Shown piece after piece: positions 25,729 to 35,689 of a DNA stretch of 64,000 bases. The translations under genes and the position numbers were made by a program. The notes under the pieces were generated by a model that searched no databases, was not told the DNA's origin, and worked only from the letters and a program-made list of their open reading frames with translations. This DNA comes from Gemmatimonas phototrophica (GTDB lineage Bacteria; Gemmatimonadota; Gemmatimonadetes; Gemmatimonadales; Gemmatimonadaceae). The stretch lies in the NCBI RefSeq assembly GCF_000695095.2, contig NZ_CP011454.1:2232001-2296000 (forward strand). Reading direction: 5' to 3'. Position 1 is the stretch's first letter. Every line of letters begins with the position of its first letter.

Positions 25729-27228
25729 TCACCGCGTACGCGCCGCCTTCACGAGCGCACGGACCTCGGACAACATGCGCGGCGCGTCGTACGGGATGCC
25801 GTCCTTGATCGTCCACTGCACACCACCGCCCGGGCCGGCGGCAGCATCCGCGCGCTGGGGATAGAGGGCCTTGAGATCCTCCAACGGATTGCCATTCACC
25901 ACCACGAGATCAGCAAGAAACCCGGCACGTATACGACCGAGGCGCTGCTCCTCACCGAGAATTTTGGCGTTGTTGGCCGTGACGTGCTGCAACACCTTGA
26001 GCGTGGAAAAGCCGGCTTCCTGATGCAGCTCCAACTCGCGCACCAGGCCGAATCCATAAACCTGATAAATGAAGCCGGCATCTTCGCCCGCACCGATCAC
26101 GCCCCCGAGCCGTTCGAAATCACGCACGGCCCGGAACCAGATCTGGTAATTCTCTTTCCAGAACGCTTCGTCGGTGCTGCTCCAATTCGCGAAGTACGAT
26201 CCATGATTCGCCGCATCGGGGCGGAAGTACTTCTCGAGCGTCGGGTGCAGATACTCGGTAAACCACGGCTGCGTCTCCGCACGCTGCAGATCGCGACTCG
26301 CCTCATAGATATCGAGCGTCGGATTCCACGCGACGCCCCCCTGCACCATCGCCTTCAGCACCTCCTGCAGGCGCGCGGGATCGGCTTCCCGCCACAAGCG
26401 CCCCGCGTAGCGGAAACGCATGCCTTCGTCGGCATAGTTGAAATTGGAGGGGAATTGCTGCGCACCACTGAGCAAGGCCGCATCGGGTACACCATACCAA
26501 TGCTCAATGCTCGTCAGTCCACCTTTGGCCGCATCCCACGCGTTGGTTTCATCAACCGCCATGTGGTGCGCCGTCCGCAGCCCCAGCTTCTTTGCTTCAT
26601 CCAGAACAGGCGCGTACACATCTTTGTCCATGCCGAAGAGCTTGAGACCGTCCACCCCTTGTGCCTTGAGGTCGCGGACCCGTTGCCTGGCTTCCACCTC
26701 GTTCTTGGGAACGGGCATGTACGCGTATCGGGCGTAGACGTACAGGCGAGGTGCGGCAACCTCACCGGCGGCACTGCGGGTGCGGAGCTGGAGCGTTTTT
26801 GGCGTCTCACTCGACACATCGCGAACCGAGGTAATGCCCATGCCAAGCCACAACTTCAGCTGATACTCCAGCGGCTGAGGAATACCTCCCCGCTCGTCCT
26901 GCACATGCCCATGGAGATTGATGAGCCCTGGCATGACGTACTTCCCGGTGGCATCAATCTCGACGTCAGCGGGAATACGCTTCACCTCACCCATCTTGAC
27001 GGCCACCGGATCCAACGACACCACGTCGATGATCCGGTTCCCCTCAAGGATGATGTCCTTGGGGCCCTCGGCCGGCGTGCCGTTCCCTTCAATCACCATG
27101 GCATTCCGGATGGCCAGGCGACGGGGACGCACCCCATGGGTAGGTGCCGTCTGTGCCGCGACCGCCGGCGCATCCAGCAGCAGCAGACCAGCAGCCAGTA
27201 TACGCGTGAACACGTTCAGACGGCGCAT
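25729..27228 (-). CDS. secreted metal-dependent amidohydrolase
   Basis: 499 residues. Residues 1-25 are a signal peptide (cut near AVAA-Q), so it is periplasmic. The amidohydrolase barrel has the metal motif H-x-H at His106/His108 (PGLINLHGH), a lysine in DGLKLFG, HHMA, SIEHW and a late Asp in GAGEDAGF. The beta-sandwich subdomain at both ends (IRNAMVIEGNG..., RAGFLADLVVVNGNPLED) is typical of the imidazolonepropionase/prolidase-like group, which includes peptide and cyclic amide hydrolases. Substrate unknown. It lies four bases after guaA, so it is co-transcribed with it; the MATE gene follows. Confidence 0.9.
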   Translation of the reverse strand: MRRLNVFTRILAAGLLLLDAPAVAAQTAPTHGVRPRRLAIRNAMVIEGNGTPAEGPKDIILEGNRIIDVVSLDPVAVKMGEVKRIPADVEIDATGKYVMPGLINLHGHVQDERGGIPQPLEYQLKLWLGMGITSVRDVSSETPKTLQLRTRSAAGEVAAPRLYVYARYAYMPVPKNEVEARQRVRDLKAQGVDGLKLFGMDKDVYAPVLDEAKKLGLRTAHHMAVDETNAWDAAKGGLTSIEHWYGVPDAALLSGAQQFPSNFNYADEGMRFRYAGRLWREADPARLQEVLKAMVQGGVAWNPTLDIYEASRDLQRAETQPWFTEYLHPTLEKYFRPDAANHGSYFANWSSTDEAFWKENYQIWFRAVRDFERLGGVIGAGEDAGFIYQVYGFGLVRELELHQEAGFSTLKVLQHVTANNAKILGEEQRLGRIRAGFLADLVVVNGNPLEDLKALYPQRADAAAGPGGGVQWTIKDGIPYDAPRMLSEVRALVKAARTR

Positions 27229-27232
27229 CTGA

Positions 27233-28783
27233 TTACTCCCACTCGATGGTGGCGGGGGGCTTGGAGCTGATGTCGTACACCACGCGGTTCACGCCGTCCA
27301 CTTCGTTGATGATGCGATTGGAAATCCGCCCCAGCACATCATGGGGGAACGCATACCAATCGGCCGTCATCCCGTCCGTGCTGGTCACGGCACGCAGCGC
27401 GATCACGTGTTCATAGGTACGGCCATCGCCCATGACACCAACGGAGCGCACCGGGAGGAACACCGCAAACGCCTGCCAAATTTCGGGGTACAGTCCAGCG
27501 GCCCGGATTTCTTCGAGGTAGATGGCGTCGGCGCGGCGAAGAATATCCAGTGCATAGGGTGAGACTTCGCCCAACACCCGAATCGCCAGTCCTGGTCCCG
27601 GGAATGGATGACGTCCAACCATTTCTTCAGGGAGCCCCAATTCGCGTCCCACGTTGCGGACTTCGTCCTTGAACAGTTCACGCAATGGCTCGATCAAACC
27701 GAACTTCATGTCCTTTGGCAGGCCACCCACATTGTGGTGAGTCTTGATCGTCGCGGACGGTCCGCCCTTGGCACTCACGGATTCAATCACGTCGGGGTAC
27801 AGGGTACCCTGCACCAGGAACGCCGCGTTCTTTCCCGCCTCCTCCGACGCGCTTTCAAAGACGCGGATGAAGTGCTCGCCAATGATCTTCCGCTTGCGTT
27901 CAGGCTCTCCGACACCCGCAAGCGCCGTGAGAAAGCGGTCCTCCGCGCGAACCGTGATGAGCTTCATGCCGAGATGCTGTCCCATGGTGCGTTCGACCTG
28001 CTCGCGCTCATGCAGCCGCAGCAGCCCGGTATCCACAAAGATGCACGTCAGCTGGTCGCCAATCGCCTTGTGGACAAGCGCCGCGGCAACACTGGAGTCT
28101 ACGCCGCCGGAAAGCCCACAAATAACCTGGCGGTCACCGACGAGCGCACGGATCTTGGCGACTTCCTGATCAATGAAATGCCCCGGCGTCCAATCAGGGG
28201 TGCAGTGGCACACGCCGAACAGGAAATTCTGAATGATCTCGGCGCCGCGCACGGTGTGGTGCACTTCGGAGTGAAACTGGATAGCATAGATCGGCTTCTG
28301 CTCATGGCGGAACCCCGCGCACGTGCTGCCACTATGCGCCGTGGCGACATAGCCAGGCGGCACCTGCTCCACGTGATCCCCATGGCTCATCCAGACTGTC
28401 GTGCGCTCTCCCTGATCAAACCCGGCAAAGAGCCCCGACGGTTCGTCTACCACGACCTCGGCGCGACCATACTCCCGACGACCGCCTCCCACGACGGCAC
28501 CGCCCTCGAGATGTGCGATGAGCTGCATGCCGTAGCACACGCCGAGGACCGGAGCGATGTCAAGCAGTTCGCGGGACACCGTAGGCGCGCCTTCATCCGT
28601 TACCGAACTCGGACCACCCGACAGAACGATGCCCGTGGGATTCCACGCCCGTATCCACTCCAACGATTGTGTGGGCGGATGAATCTCGGAATAGACCCGC
28701 GCTTCACGGACCCGGCGAGCAATGAGCTGCGTGAACTGCGATCCGCAGTCAAGAATGAGGATGCGACTCGACGTGTTCCGCAT
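27233..28783 (-). CDS. guaA: GMP synthase (glutamine-hydrolysing)
   Basis: Aminates XMP to GMP. 516 residues from ATG 28783, which shares one base with the phosphoesterase stop (TGATG). The glutaminase domain has nucleophile Cys83 (GVCYGMQ) and a His/Glu pair in QFHSEVHH. The synthetase has the PP-loop [13 protein letters not shown] and the C-terminal dimer domain ends [15 protein letters not shown]. An ATG 12 bases upstream is an alternative. Not linked to the purine run at 9421-17548. Confidence 0.97.
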   Translation of the reverse strand: MRNTSSRILILDCGSQFTQLIARRVREARVYSEIHPPTQSLEWIRAWNPTGIVLSGGPSSVTDEGAPTVSRELLDIAPVLGVCYGMQLIAHLEGGAVVGGGRREYGRAEVVVDEPSGLFAGFDQGERTTVWMSHGDHVEQVPPGYVATAHSGSTCAGFRHEQKPIYAIQFHSEVHHTVRGAEIIQNFLFGVCHCTPDWTPGHFIDQEVAKIRALVGDRQVICGLSGGVDSSVAAALVHKAIGDQLTCIFVDTGLLRLHEREQVERTMGQHLGMKLITVRAEDRFLTALAGVGEPERKRKIIGEHFIRVFESASEEAGKNAAFLVQGTLYPDVIESVSAKGGPSATIKTHHNVGGLPKDMKFGLIEPLRELFKDEVRNVGRELGLPEEMVGRHPFPGPGLAIRVLGEVSPYALDILRRADAIYLEEIRAAGLYPEIWQAFAVFLPVRSVGVMGDGRTYEHVIALRAVTSTDGMTADWYAFPHDVLGRISNRIINEVDGVNRVVYDISSKPPATIEWE

Positions 28784-29295
28784 CAGACCTTCCACTCCGG
28801 TCCCGTGAGCTTGAGGAATTCAACTGCTTTCGTCTCGAGGTCGAGAATGGCCCCGGTGGGCGCCCCGTGCAGCCAGCCACAGCCTTCGCCCGGGTTGACC
28901 AGCAAGGACTCGCCTCGCGCCTTCATTTCCGGGACATGCGTAAAGCCATGGACGATGACCTCATGTCCGTCGATGGAGCGCTGGTGCACGTCGGCGAGAT
29001 CGTGAATCAGCAGCACCGACTTGCCACCAAGATCGAAGCTGTGGGGGGACTCGTAGAGTTCCGCCGCACCGAATCCCGTCTTCGCAGCGGCCATCAAGGC
29101 GTCGCGATCTCCATCGTTTCGACCGAAGACGCCCAACAGCGGCAGCGACAGATCATGAAACGGCTGCAAGGAAAATGGTGAGCAATAATCCCCAGCATGC
29201 ATCACCAGCGACACACCACCGGCAACCATCTGCTCGAGTAATGCACGAATGGCGGGCACGCGATCATGGGTGTCCGACAACAGGCCGATCCGCAT
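28783..29295 (-). CDS. YfcE/MJ0936-type metallophosphoesterase
   Basis: 170 residues, a single calcineurin-like domain. The metal ligands line up as SDTHD (Asp8, His10), HAGDY, GRNDGD (the family has GNCD or GNHD), LIHD and HGFTH (family HGHTH, so one histidine is replaced by Phe). Expected activity is a phosphodiesterase on small nucleotide or ester substrates; the Phe may alter a metal site. Start and stop are fused to neighbours: TGATG with lysA upstream and TGATG with guaA downstream, so lysA-phosphoesterase-guaA are tightly coupled. Confidence 0.9.
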   Translation of the reverse strand: MRIGLLSDTHDRVPAIRALLEQMVAGGVSLVMHAGDYCSPFSLQPFHDLSLPLLGVFGRNDGDRDALMAAAKTGFGAAELYESPHSFDLGGKSVLLIHDLADVHQRSIDGHEVIVHGFTHVPEMKARGESLLVNPGEGCGWLHGAPTGAILDLETKAVEFLKLTGPEWKV

Positions 29296-30566
29296 CAGGC
29301 AGTTCTCCAGTGGAGGGGTGCGCGCTCAAGGCGCACGAGATCTTCTTGGCTCTCACGCACGCCAACGACGGCGAACTGTTCGCCATCCACCAACACCTCG
29401 GCGGGGCGTGCGCGTGAGTTGTAGTTCGAGGCCATTGAAAAACCGTAGGCCCCCGCGGTGCGCACGGCGAGCAGCGCGCCGGCCTGCACATCGGGAACGG
29501 CTCGATCCTTCGCAAAGAAATCGCCGGACTCGCAGATCGGTCCAACGATATCAGCCACCACAGCCCCATCGGTGATCACCACCGGGTCGATGGCATGATA
29601 GGCCTGGTACAGTGCCGGGCGAATGAGATCGTTCATCCCGGCATCGGTCACGACGAAGTCTTTGCCGGCGGCATGCTTGCGATACAGCACTTCGGTCAGA
29701 AGCACTCCGGCTTCGGCCACCAGAAAGCGTCCCGGCTCGAGCAGCAGCGTCAATCCGGTGTCGAGTGCCGCCGCCCGGACAATGCGGGCATAGTCGTCGA
29801 TGTCCGCTTCCGTTTCGTGCGCTTCGTAGGGCACCGACAGTCCACCGCCAACGTCGAGAAACGCAATGGGTTGACCCGCGGCCCTCGCCTGTTCCAACGC
29901 TGACAGCAAGCGCGGGAGGGCGTCCCGCAGCGGATCCGCGTTACCGATCTGCGAGCCGAGGTGCATCCCCAAACCACGCAGCTGCACGTTGGGCAAGTCA
30001 GGCAGGCAGGCAACGAGGCGGGAAACGTCATCCCGAGGAATCCCAAACTTCTGCCCCTTTTCGCCGGTCTTGATATAGGCGTGCGGCGTATCAACCGTGA
30101 CTTCGGGGTTCACGCGAATAGCAATTGGCGCGATCACCCCAAGACGCTCGGCCACCGCATTCACTGTGACCAGTTCCGCTTCCGACTCGATGTTGATGAG
30201 TTGCACGCCGGCGTTGAGCGCCTGCGCGATTTCGTGAACAGTCTTGCCGACACCACTGAACACCACATCGCGGCCGTGAAAGCCTGCGGCGAGCGCACGA
30301 TACAGCTCGCCCCCGGACACGATGTCGACGCCGGCCCCCAGCGATCGCAGCAGCGACAGGATCGAGAGATTGGAGTTGGCCTTGACGGCGAAATGAATGT
30401 GATGCGGCACCCCATGGAACGCCTGATCCAGTTGGTGAAACCGGTGGCGGATGGTGTTGGCGCAGTACACGTAGGTGGGCGTCCCCACGGCCGACGCGAT
30501 CGTCGGCAGTGGGACCTCTTCGGCGTGCAGCACGCCGGCCCGATAGTCGAACCCGGTGGACGTCAC
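29295..30566 (-). CDS. lysA: diaminopimelate decarboxylase
   Basis: PLP enzyme that makes L-lysine from meso-diaminopimelate. 423 residues from GTG 30566. The PLP lysine is Lys62 in HFAVKANSN; other features are HLGSQI, the Gly-rich VGGGLSVPYE, LLEPGRFLVAEAG and CESGDFF with the cysteine of the second active site. The frame is open to 30749, but that part lies inside proS; GTG 30566 is the first start after the proS stop, with AGGA about 12 bases before it. In the coupled chain hisS-proS-lysA. Confidence 0.95.
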   Translation of the reverse strand: MTSTGFDYRAGVLHAEEVPLPTIASAVGTPTYVYCANTIRHRFHQLDQAFHGVPHHIHFAVKANSNLSILSLLRSLGAGVDIVSGGELYRALAAGFHGRDVVFSGVGKTVHEIAQALNAGVQLINIESEAELVTVNAVAERLGVIAPIAIRVNPEVTVDTPHAYIKTGEKGQKFGIPRDDVSRLVACLPDLPNVQLRGLGMHLGSQIGNADPLRDALPRLLSALEQARAAGQPIAFLDVGGGLSVPYEAHETEADIDDYARIVRAAALDTGLTLLLEPGRFLVAEAGVLLTEVLYRKHAAGKDFVVTDAGMNDLIRPALYQAYHAIDPVVITDGAVVADIVGPICESGDFFAKDRAVPDVQAGALLAVRTAGAYGFSMASNYNSRARPAEVLVDGEQFAVVGVRESQEDLVRLERAPLHWRTA

Positions 30567-30586
30567 GAGGCAGTATTCCTGGATGC

Positions 30587-32056
30587 TCAGTACGATCGGG
30601 CCCAGAGCACTTCGTACTTCGCGGGCTCTCCGGTCACCATGCACGTGGTTGGCGCCACGGGCGAGCGGAATTCCGGATCGGGGATGCAGCGAATGGTGGC
30701 CTTGGTCTCTTCCTTGACTCGAGCCTCCACGGCCGGATCGCCATTCCATCCCGCATACACGAATGCTCCCGGACCGTCCATGATCTCCTTGAACTTGTCG
30801 TAGCTGATGGGCTCCCGAATGCTGTTGGCTTCCAGCCGTGCCTTGGCCGCCGCAAACATGTCGGCCTGAATCTGGTCCAGGATGACCGGCAATTCCGTGC
30901 GGAGCGCGTCAAGAGCAATCGGGCGCTTCTCGCGCGTGTCCCGGCGCACCAGCATGCCGCTGGACTGCGCCAGGTCGCGAGGGCCGATCTCCATGCGCAA
31001 CGGAATCCCCCGCAGTTCCCAGTGGTAGTACTTCGCGCCGGGCTTGATGCCGATACGGTCGTCCACGTGGCAGCGGATCCGTTCATGATCGGGGCGCTTG
31101 AAACTGCCCAGTTCCTCGGCAATGCGCTTGGCCGCCTCGATCGTGGCGGCCCGCTCCTCGTCGGACTTCCAGATGGGGACAATCACCATCTGGATGGGTG
31201 TGAGCTTGGGCGGTAACCGCAGTCCGGCATCGTCCCCATGCGTCATGACCAACCCGCCGATCATGCGCGTGGAGACGCCCCACGACGTGTTCCACGCAAA
31301 GTCCTGCTGCCCGGCTTCGTTCTGGAACGTGAGGTCGAACGCTTTCGCGAAATTCTGCCCGAGGTTGTGGGACGTTCCGGCCTGCAGCGCCTTGTTGTCC
31401 TGCATGAGCGCCTCGCACGCGTAGGTGCGCAGTGCTCCCGCAAACTTCTCGCTGTCCGTCTTCTGACCTGTTACCACCGGCATGGCCATATGGCCTTCCA
31501 TAAACTCGCGGTACACGCCCAACATGCGGCGTGTTTCCTCCTCCGCCTCATCGTGCGTGGCGTGCGCGGTGTGCCCTTCCTGCCAGAGAAATTCCATGGT
31601 ACGCAGGAACAACCGGGTCCGCATTTCCCAGCGTACCACGTTGGCCCACTGGTTGTAGAGCAATGGGAGATCGCGATAGCTCTGCACCCACTTCGCGAAC
31701 ATCGAATAGATGATCGTTTCCGAAGTCGGGCGTACCACCAGGCGCTCCTCCAGCAGTTTGCCACCACCGTGCGTGACAACCGCGCACTCCGGCGCGAACC
31801 CCTCGACGTGCTCCGCCTCCTTCGAGAGGAAACTCTCAGGAATGAACAGCGGAAAGTAGGCGTTGACGTGGCCCGTCGCCTTGAACATGTCATCGAGGGC
31901 CCGCTGCATGCGCTCCCAGATGCCATAGCCGTGCGGACGGATCACCATGCACCCACGGACCGGCGAATAATCGGCCAGTTCGGAGCGCAATACGAGTTCG
32001 TTGTACCAGTCGCTGAAGTTCTCAGCGCGGCTTGTCAGCTTCTTGTCGTCACTCAT
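30587..32056 (-). CDS. proS: prolyl-tRNA synthetase (archaeal/eukaryote-like form)
   Basis: Charges tRNA(Pro). 489 residues. This is the short form without the inserted editing domain found in E. coli ProRS, and it ends in the conserved C-terminal Tyr (LWARSY). Class II motifs: RPTSETIIY, the motif 2 [25 protein letters not shown]-type region (short form [14 protein letters not shown]) and [19 protein letters not shown]. The start at 32056 overlaps the hisS stop as ATGA, although the frame is open to 32149. Without an editing domain, mischarged Ala-tRNA(Pro) would need a separate trans-editor. Confidence 0.96.
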   Translation of the reverse strand: MSDDKKLTSRAENFSDWYNELVLRSELADYSPVRGCMVIRPHGYGIWERMQRALDDMFKATGHVNAYFPLFIPESFLSKEAEHVEGFAPECAVVTHGGGKLLEERLVVRPTSETIIYSMFAKWVQSYRDLPLLYNQWANVVRWEMRTRLFLRTMEFLWQEGHTAHATHDEAEEETRRMLGVYREFMEGHMAMPVVTGQKTDSEKFAGALRTYACEALMQDNKALQAGTSHNLGQNFAKAFDLTFQNEAGQQDFAWNTSWGVSTRMIGGLVMTHGDDAGLRLPPKLTPIQMVIVPIWKSDEERAATIEAAKRIAEELGSFKRPDHERIRCHVDDRIGIKPGAKYYHWELRGIPLRMEIGPRDLAQSSGMLVRRDTREKRPIALDALRTELPVILDQIQADMFAAAKARLEANSIREPISYDKFKEIMDGPGAFVYAGWNGDPAVEARVKEETKATIRCIPDPEFRSPVAPTTCMVTGEPAKYEVLWARSY

Positions 32057-33357
32057 GACCGGGATCCGTTCTGCAGAGAGGCCCAGGCGCACAGCGCCTC
32101 GAGCGTGGTGAAAATCTGATCGTCGTGTCCGGCACGTCGGACGCGCCACGGCGCGTCGGTGCTGGCGGTATCCACGATGACAAAAGCATGGGCCCCGGCT
32201 TTCCGGCCAGCGTCCACTTGCTTGTCGAGCTTCTGCGCCTTGAGGGCGTATTCCACAGTGCAGCCGGCCTGGCGCATGGCCGTTGCCGTCTGCAGGGCAC
32301 CAGCGGGCGCTGACGCCTGCTCCGGTGACTGCGCAATCCAGAATTCGAGTGCCGTCCCGCGTGACTGCATCAGCCCGCGGGACCGGAGCAGTTCTCCAAT
32401 GACCACATCGCCCATGCCAAAGCCGAGCGCGGGCAGATCGGCCCCTCCCAGCGACTTGAGCAGATTGTCATACCGACCGCCCCCACAGATCGCGCGAAAC
32501 TCTCCGACGTTGTCAAACAGTTCGAACACGATGCCCGTGTAGTACGCGAGGCCGCGCACGATCGTGAGATCAAAACGGATCCACGAGGCGACGCCCAGCG
32601 CGTCGAGATGCGCCAGGTATTCCGCAAACCGATCCAGATGCGGTTTGACCGCGGGCGCTTCACCGTATCGGGCCTGCACCGCTGCAAAATCGAGTGTCGC
32701 GAAACCCAGAATGATCTCGGCGGTTTCGGTCGGAAGCCCTGCCGCTGCCAGTTTTTCGGCAGACACCTCGCGCGGCTGCCGCTCGAGCTTGTCGAGCACC
32801 GCATACACCGCAGGCCACGACGTGTCGGGGATCGCCAGATGTTCCAGCAGGCCGTTCAACAGACGGCGATCACTGACACGAGCACGCACATCCGTGTTCG
32901 TCAGTCCGAAGCTGCGCATGATTTCGATGGCCATCGAAATCAGTTCGGCGTCCGCCAGCACATCGCTCTCGCCCACGATGTCCACGTTGAGCTGAAAGTG
33001 CTCGCGTAATCGCCCCTTCTGCGTGCGCTCGTACCGGAAGAGCTGGGGAAGAGAGAACCAGCGGACCGGCTTGCGCAGTGTCTGCGCCTTGGCGCCCACC
33101 ATGCGCGCGAAGGTCGGCGTCATTTCCGGACGCATGGCCACCGGTCGGTCACCCTTGTCCACAAAATTGTACAGCTGGGTGACGATTTCATCGCCACTCT
33201 TCTGGGTGTACAACTCCAGCGGCTCGAGCGGCGGCCCGTCGTACTCCAGAAACGCATAGCGCCGCACGATGCGGCGCCAGGTTTCGAAGATGTGGGCTCG
33301 CTCGGCGAATTGTTCGGGGTAGAAATCGCGGAAACCGGGCAGTGGCTTTTGGGACAT
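32053..33357 (-). CDS. hisS: histidyl-tRNA synthetase
   Basis: Charges tRNA(His). 434 residues. Class II motifs: [13 protein letters not shown] start, motif 2 around [21 protein letters not shown], the HisA motif [11 protein letters not shown] and [10 protein letters not shown]-terminal anticodon domain from about 335. Start ATG 33357 has no ribosome site; TAGCTT ends six bases upstream, and its TAG is the folC stop codon. So hisS may have its own leaderless promoter inside the 3' end of folC. Confidence 0.96.
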   Translation of the reverse strand: MSQKPLPGFRDFYPEQFAERAHIFETWRRIVRRYAFLEYDGPPLEPLELYTQKSGDEIVTQLYNFVDKGDRPVAMRPEMTPTFARMVGAKAQTLRKPVRWFSLPQLFRYERTQKGRLREHFQLNVDIVGESDVLADAELISMAIEIMRSFGLTNTDVRARVSDRRLLNGLLEHLAIPDTSWPAVYAVLDKLERQPREVSAEKLAAAGLPTETAEIILGFATLDFAAVQARYGEAPAVKPHLDRFAEYLAHLDALGVASWIRFDLTIVRGLAYYTGIVFELFDNVGEFRAICGGGRYDNLLKSLGGADLPALGFGMGDVVIGELLRSRGLMQSRGTALEFWIAQSPEQASAPAGALQTATAMRQAGCTVEYALKAQKLDKQVDAGRKAGAHAFVIVDTASTDAPWRVRRAGHDDQIFTTLEALCAWASLQNGSRS

Positions 33358-33363
33358 CCGGGA

Positions 33364-33393
33364 AAGCTACCGAGCCAACGGATGCACCTGCAA
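33364..33393 (-). promoter_or_regulatory. hisS promoter, leaderless type, inside folC
   Basis: Minus strand: TTGCAG (33393-33388), 18-bp spacer, TAGCTT (33369-33364), then six bases to the hisS ATG at 33357. The -10 overlaps the folC stop codon (TAG at 33369-33367). Confidence 0.45.
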
Positions 33394-34569
33394 CCGTTCC
33401 ATGGCATCCCCTACCGTGTGAAAGGACCCGGTTACCAGGACAGTGGCAGCCTCTGCGCGGGCATGGGCCAGCGCACTCGTGAAATCATCGATACGAAGGA
33501 TGGGAAGTCCTTGCGTCCGTGCCCATGACTCCACCTCGAGCAGATCCCACGTCCGGTTGGCCGGAGCCGTCGGGGCCATAGTGACCACGATCTTTTCCGC
33601 CGCTCGTGCCACCGCGGTCAGAATACCGCGCCAGTCCTTGTCCCGCAGCACACAGACGACGGCCGTAATGGGATGGGGCAGGCCGACCGCGACGAGGTTG
33701 GCAACCACCGTGGCCGCCCCGTCAGCATTGTGCGCCACATCGAACAGCCAGGGAGCCGCAAGATGGAACCGCCCCGCCAGATGCACTCCAGGCAACAGTG
33801 TGGCGGCATTCGCCTCGATGTCGGCCCAGCGCCCCCCTGCCCCACGAAGCATGGCGAGGGCCACCGCCGTATTGTGCGCCTGAAAATGTCCTACCAACGG
33901 CGTCGTGAGGCGCCTTTCCGTCCCCCCCGATGCCAGCGTGAAGCTCGTGCCAAGTGCATCGACCACCACGTCACGGACCTGCCAGTCTTCACCCGTAACC
34001 AGCACGGGAGTCGCCCCCGCGCCGACCGCCCGCGCCCGCAGGAACTCGCGAATAGCTGGCTGCGTGTCCCCAACGACCGCGACGGTCACGGGCTTGAAGA
34101 TCCCTGCCTTCTCCGTCGCGATGGCCTCGAGCGTCTCCCCGAGAAACTCCATGTGGTCAAACCCGATCTGCGTGACCCCGGCGGCCAGCGGCGAGACCAC
34201 ATTGGTCGCGTCGAGTCTTCCCCCGAGGCCCACTTCGACGATCGCGACATCTACCCCCGCTGCCGCGAAGTAGCTGAGCGCCATCGCCGTTGTGGCTTCG
34301 AAAAACGTGGCCCCCAGTTCCGTGAGGCGAGGTTCCCAACGGGTGAGCCATTCGGTAATGGCCGCGTGCGACATTGGCACACCATCGATCACGATGCGCT
34401 CGGAGAAGTCCACGAGATGTGGCGACGTGTAGCGACCCACCCGTAACCCGGAACCGCGCAGCAGGGCATCCAAAGTGGCAACGGTACTTCCCTTGCCGTT
34501 GGTGCCCGCGACGTGGAAGACCGGATAAGCGTCCTGTGGCTGGCCAAGGTCGGCCAGCAGCGCCGACAC
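33367..34569 (-). CDS. folC: folylpolyglutamate/dihydrofolate synthase
   Basis: Adds glutamate to folates, and may also make dihydrofolate. 400 residues from GTG 34569. Visible: P-loop HVAGTNGKGST, RYTSPHLVDFSERI, EVGLGGRLDATN, DHMEFLGETLEAIATEKAGIFK and the C-terminal FDVAHNADG. Odd: the frame is open up to 34725, and the stretch just before the GTG (34569-34635) encodes a helix YHAAL..LF....AWRLGLER that other FolC proteins carry as their normal N-terminus. No ATG, GTG or TTG lies in that open stretch. So either the protein starts short at GTG 34569, or a CTG (34713 or 34695) is used, or there is a sequence error. Follows accD. Confidence 0.92.
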   Translation of the reverse strand: MSALLADLGQPQDAYPVFHVAGTNGKGSTVATLDALLRGSGLRVGRYTSPHLVDFSERIVIDGVPMSHAAITEWLTRWEPRLTELGATFFEATTAMALSYFAAAGVDVAIVEVGLGGRLDATNVVSPLAAGVTQIGFDHMEFLGETLEAIATEKAGIFKPVTVAVVGDTQPAIREFLRARAVGAGATPVLVTGEDWQVRDVVVDALGTSFTLASGGTERRLTTPLVGHFQAHNTAVALAMLRGAGGRWADIEANAATLLPGVHLAGRFHLAAPWLFDVAHNADGAATVVANLVAVGLPHPITAVVCVLRDKDWRGILTAVARAAEKIVVTMAPTAPANRTWDLLEVESWARTQGLPILRIDDFTSALAHARAEAATVLVTGSFHTVGDAMERLQVHPLAR

Positions 34570-34709
34570 GCGCTCAAGGCCAAGGCGCCACGCCCCGCCG
34601 GTACGCGCAAAAAGACGACGGAGCGCCGCGTGGTACGCCGTTTCCGTTTCGTCAGGCCGTTGGGGCGCGACGGTCCGTGGTGCCCGTGGGTCCAGCGGGC
34701 GCTCGCCGG

Positions 34710-35579
34710 TCAGCTTTCCTGCTGGTCATAACCGGCAGCCGACGGCCGACCAGTCATGTGCCGCAGCAAGCGGGACAACGTGGCGCGCATCTCCTTCCGG
34801 TGCACCACGCGATCCACCATCCCCTTTTCCAGCAGGAACTCCGCGGTCTGGAACCCCTCAGGCAAATCCTGGCCAAGCGTCTGCTTGATGACACGCGGAC
34901 CGGCAAACCCGATGACCGCGCCCGGCTCCGCCAGAATGGCATCGCCCAACATGGCATAGCTCGCGCTTACGCCACCCGTGGTGGGATTGGTGAGCACCGA
35001 GATGTACGGAATCCGCCGCTCAGCGAGCTGCGACAAGACCGCCGAGGCCTTGGCCATTTGCATGAGCGACAGGATACCCTCCTGCATGCGGGCGCCGCCC
35101 GACTGCGAGACGATGACCAGGGGGTGCTTCTTTTCAAGCGAGCGCTGGCCAAGGCGGGCGATTTTCTCACCCACAACCGAGCCCATGGAACCGCCCATGA
35201 AGGCAAAATCCATCACGCCGATGCCTACCGGCATCCCTTCCAGCTGGCCGACCACGGTCAGGATGGCATCACTGTCGCCGGCATTGGCCAGGGCGCGCTT
35301 GAGGCGGGCCGGATAATCGGGGAACCCGAGCGGATCGACCGAGCGCAGTTCGCCCCCGATTTCGTTCAGCGTCCCCTCGTCAATCAATGACCCGGCGTAG
35401 TCCCACGCCCGCATGCGCCGGTGGAAGTCACACGCCGGGCACACGTTGAGGTTCCTCAAAAACTTGTCACGGATATCCGTGTGCCCACAGGCCTCGCACT
35501 TCTCCCACGTATCGGGGGGAATCTCGAGGCGTTCACGTCGCGGCTGACGGGGCTTTCTTTCTTTCCGAAACCAGGCCAT
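34710..35579 (-). CDS. accD: acetyl-CoA carboxylase carboxyltransferase beta subunit
   Basis: First step of fatty-acid synthesis, with AccA, biotin carboxylase and BCCP. 289 residues. The zinc ribbon uses Cys28, Cys31, Cys47 and Cys50 (CEACG...CPACD); the crotonase fold has GGSMGSVVGEK, SGGARMQEG and LTNPTTGGVSASYAML, and GFAGPRVI. Starts at ATG 35579; the longer open frame runs into rodA. The partner accA is not in the window, and a separate acyl-CoA carboxylase set is at 58123-63173. Confidence 0.96.
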   Translation of the reverse strand: MAWFRKERKPRQPRRERLEIPPDTWEKCEACGHTDIRDKFLRNLNVCPACDFHRRMRAWDYAGSLIDEGTLNEIGGELRSVDPLGFPDYPARLKRALANAGDSDAILTVVGQLEGMPVGIGVMDFAFMGGSMGSVVGEKIARLGQRSLEKKHPLVIVSQSGGARMQEGILSLMQMAKASAVLSQLAERRIPYISVLTNPTTGGVSASYAMLGDAILAEPGAVIGFAGPRVIKQTLGQDLPEGFQTAEFLLEKGMVDRVVHRKEMRATLSRLLRHMTGRPSAAGYDQQES

Positions 35580-35689
35580 AGGAGGGATAAGATCGGAACT
35601 TCGGGCGCGGAAGGCTAGACCTTGCGAATAGCCCAGCCCGTTAAACTGCGCCCTCCGGCCCTGCTTCGAGGGGAAGGCTGGGGGGGACG

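Noticed and set aside
25549-27270. Plus-strand frame of 573 codons over the amidohydrolase
   Set aside because: Complement of a gene with full amidohydrolase motifs and a signal peptide; no motif in the antisense protein.
30567-30749. Upstream extension of the lysA frame
   Set aside because: Overlaps the 3' end of proS and is unlike LysA; the first start after the proS stop is GTG 30566.
35577-35590. Ribosome site CCTCC before accD
   Set aside because: On the accD strand the sequence is the complement (CCCTCCT), not AGGAGG, so it is not a Shine-Dalgarno site.
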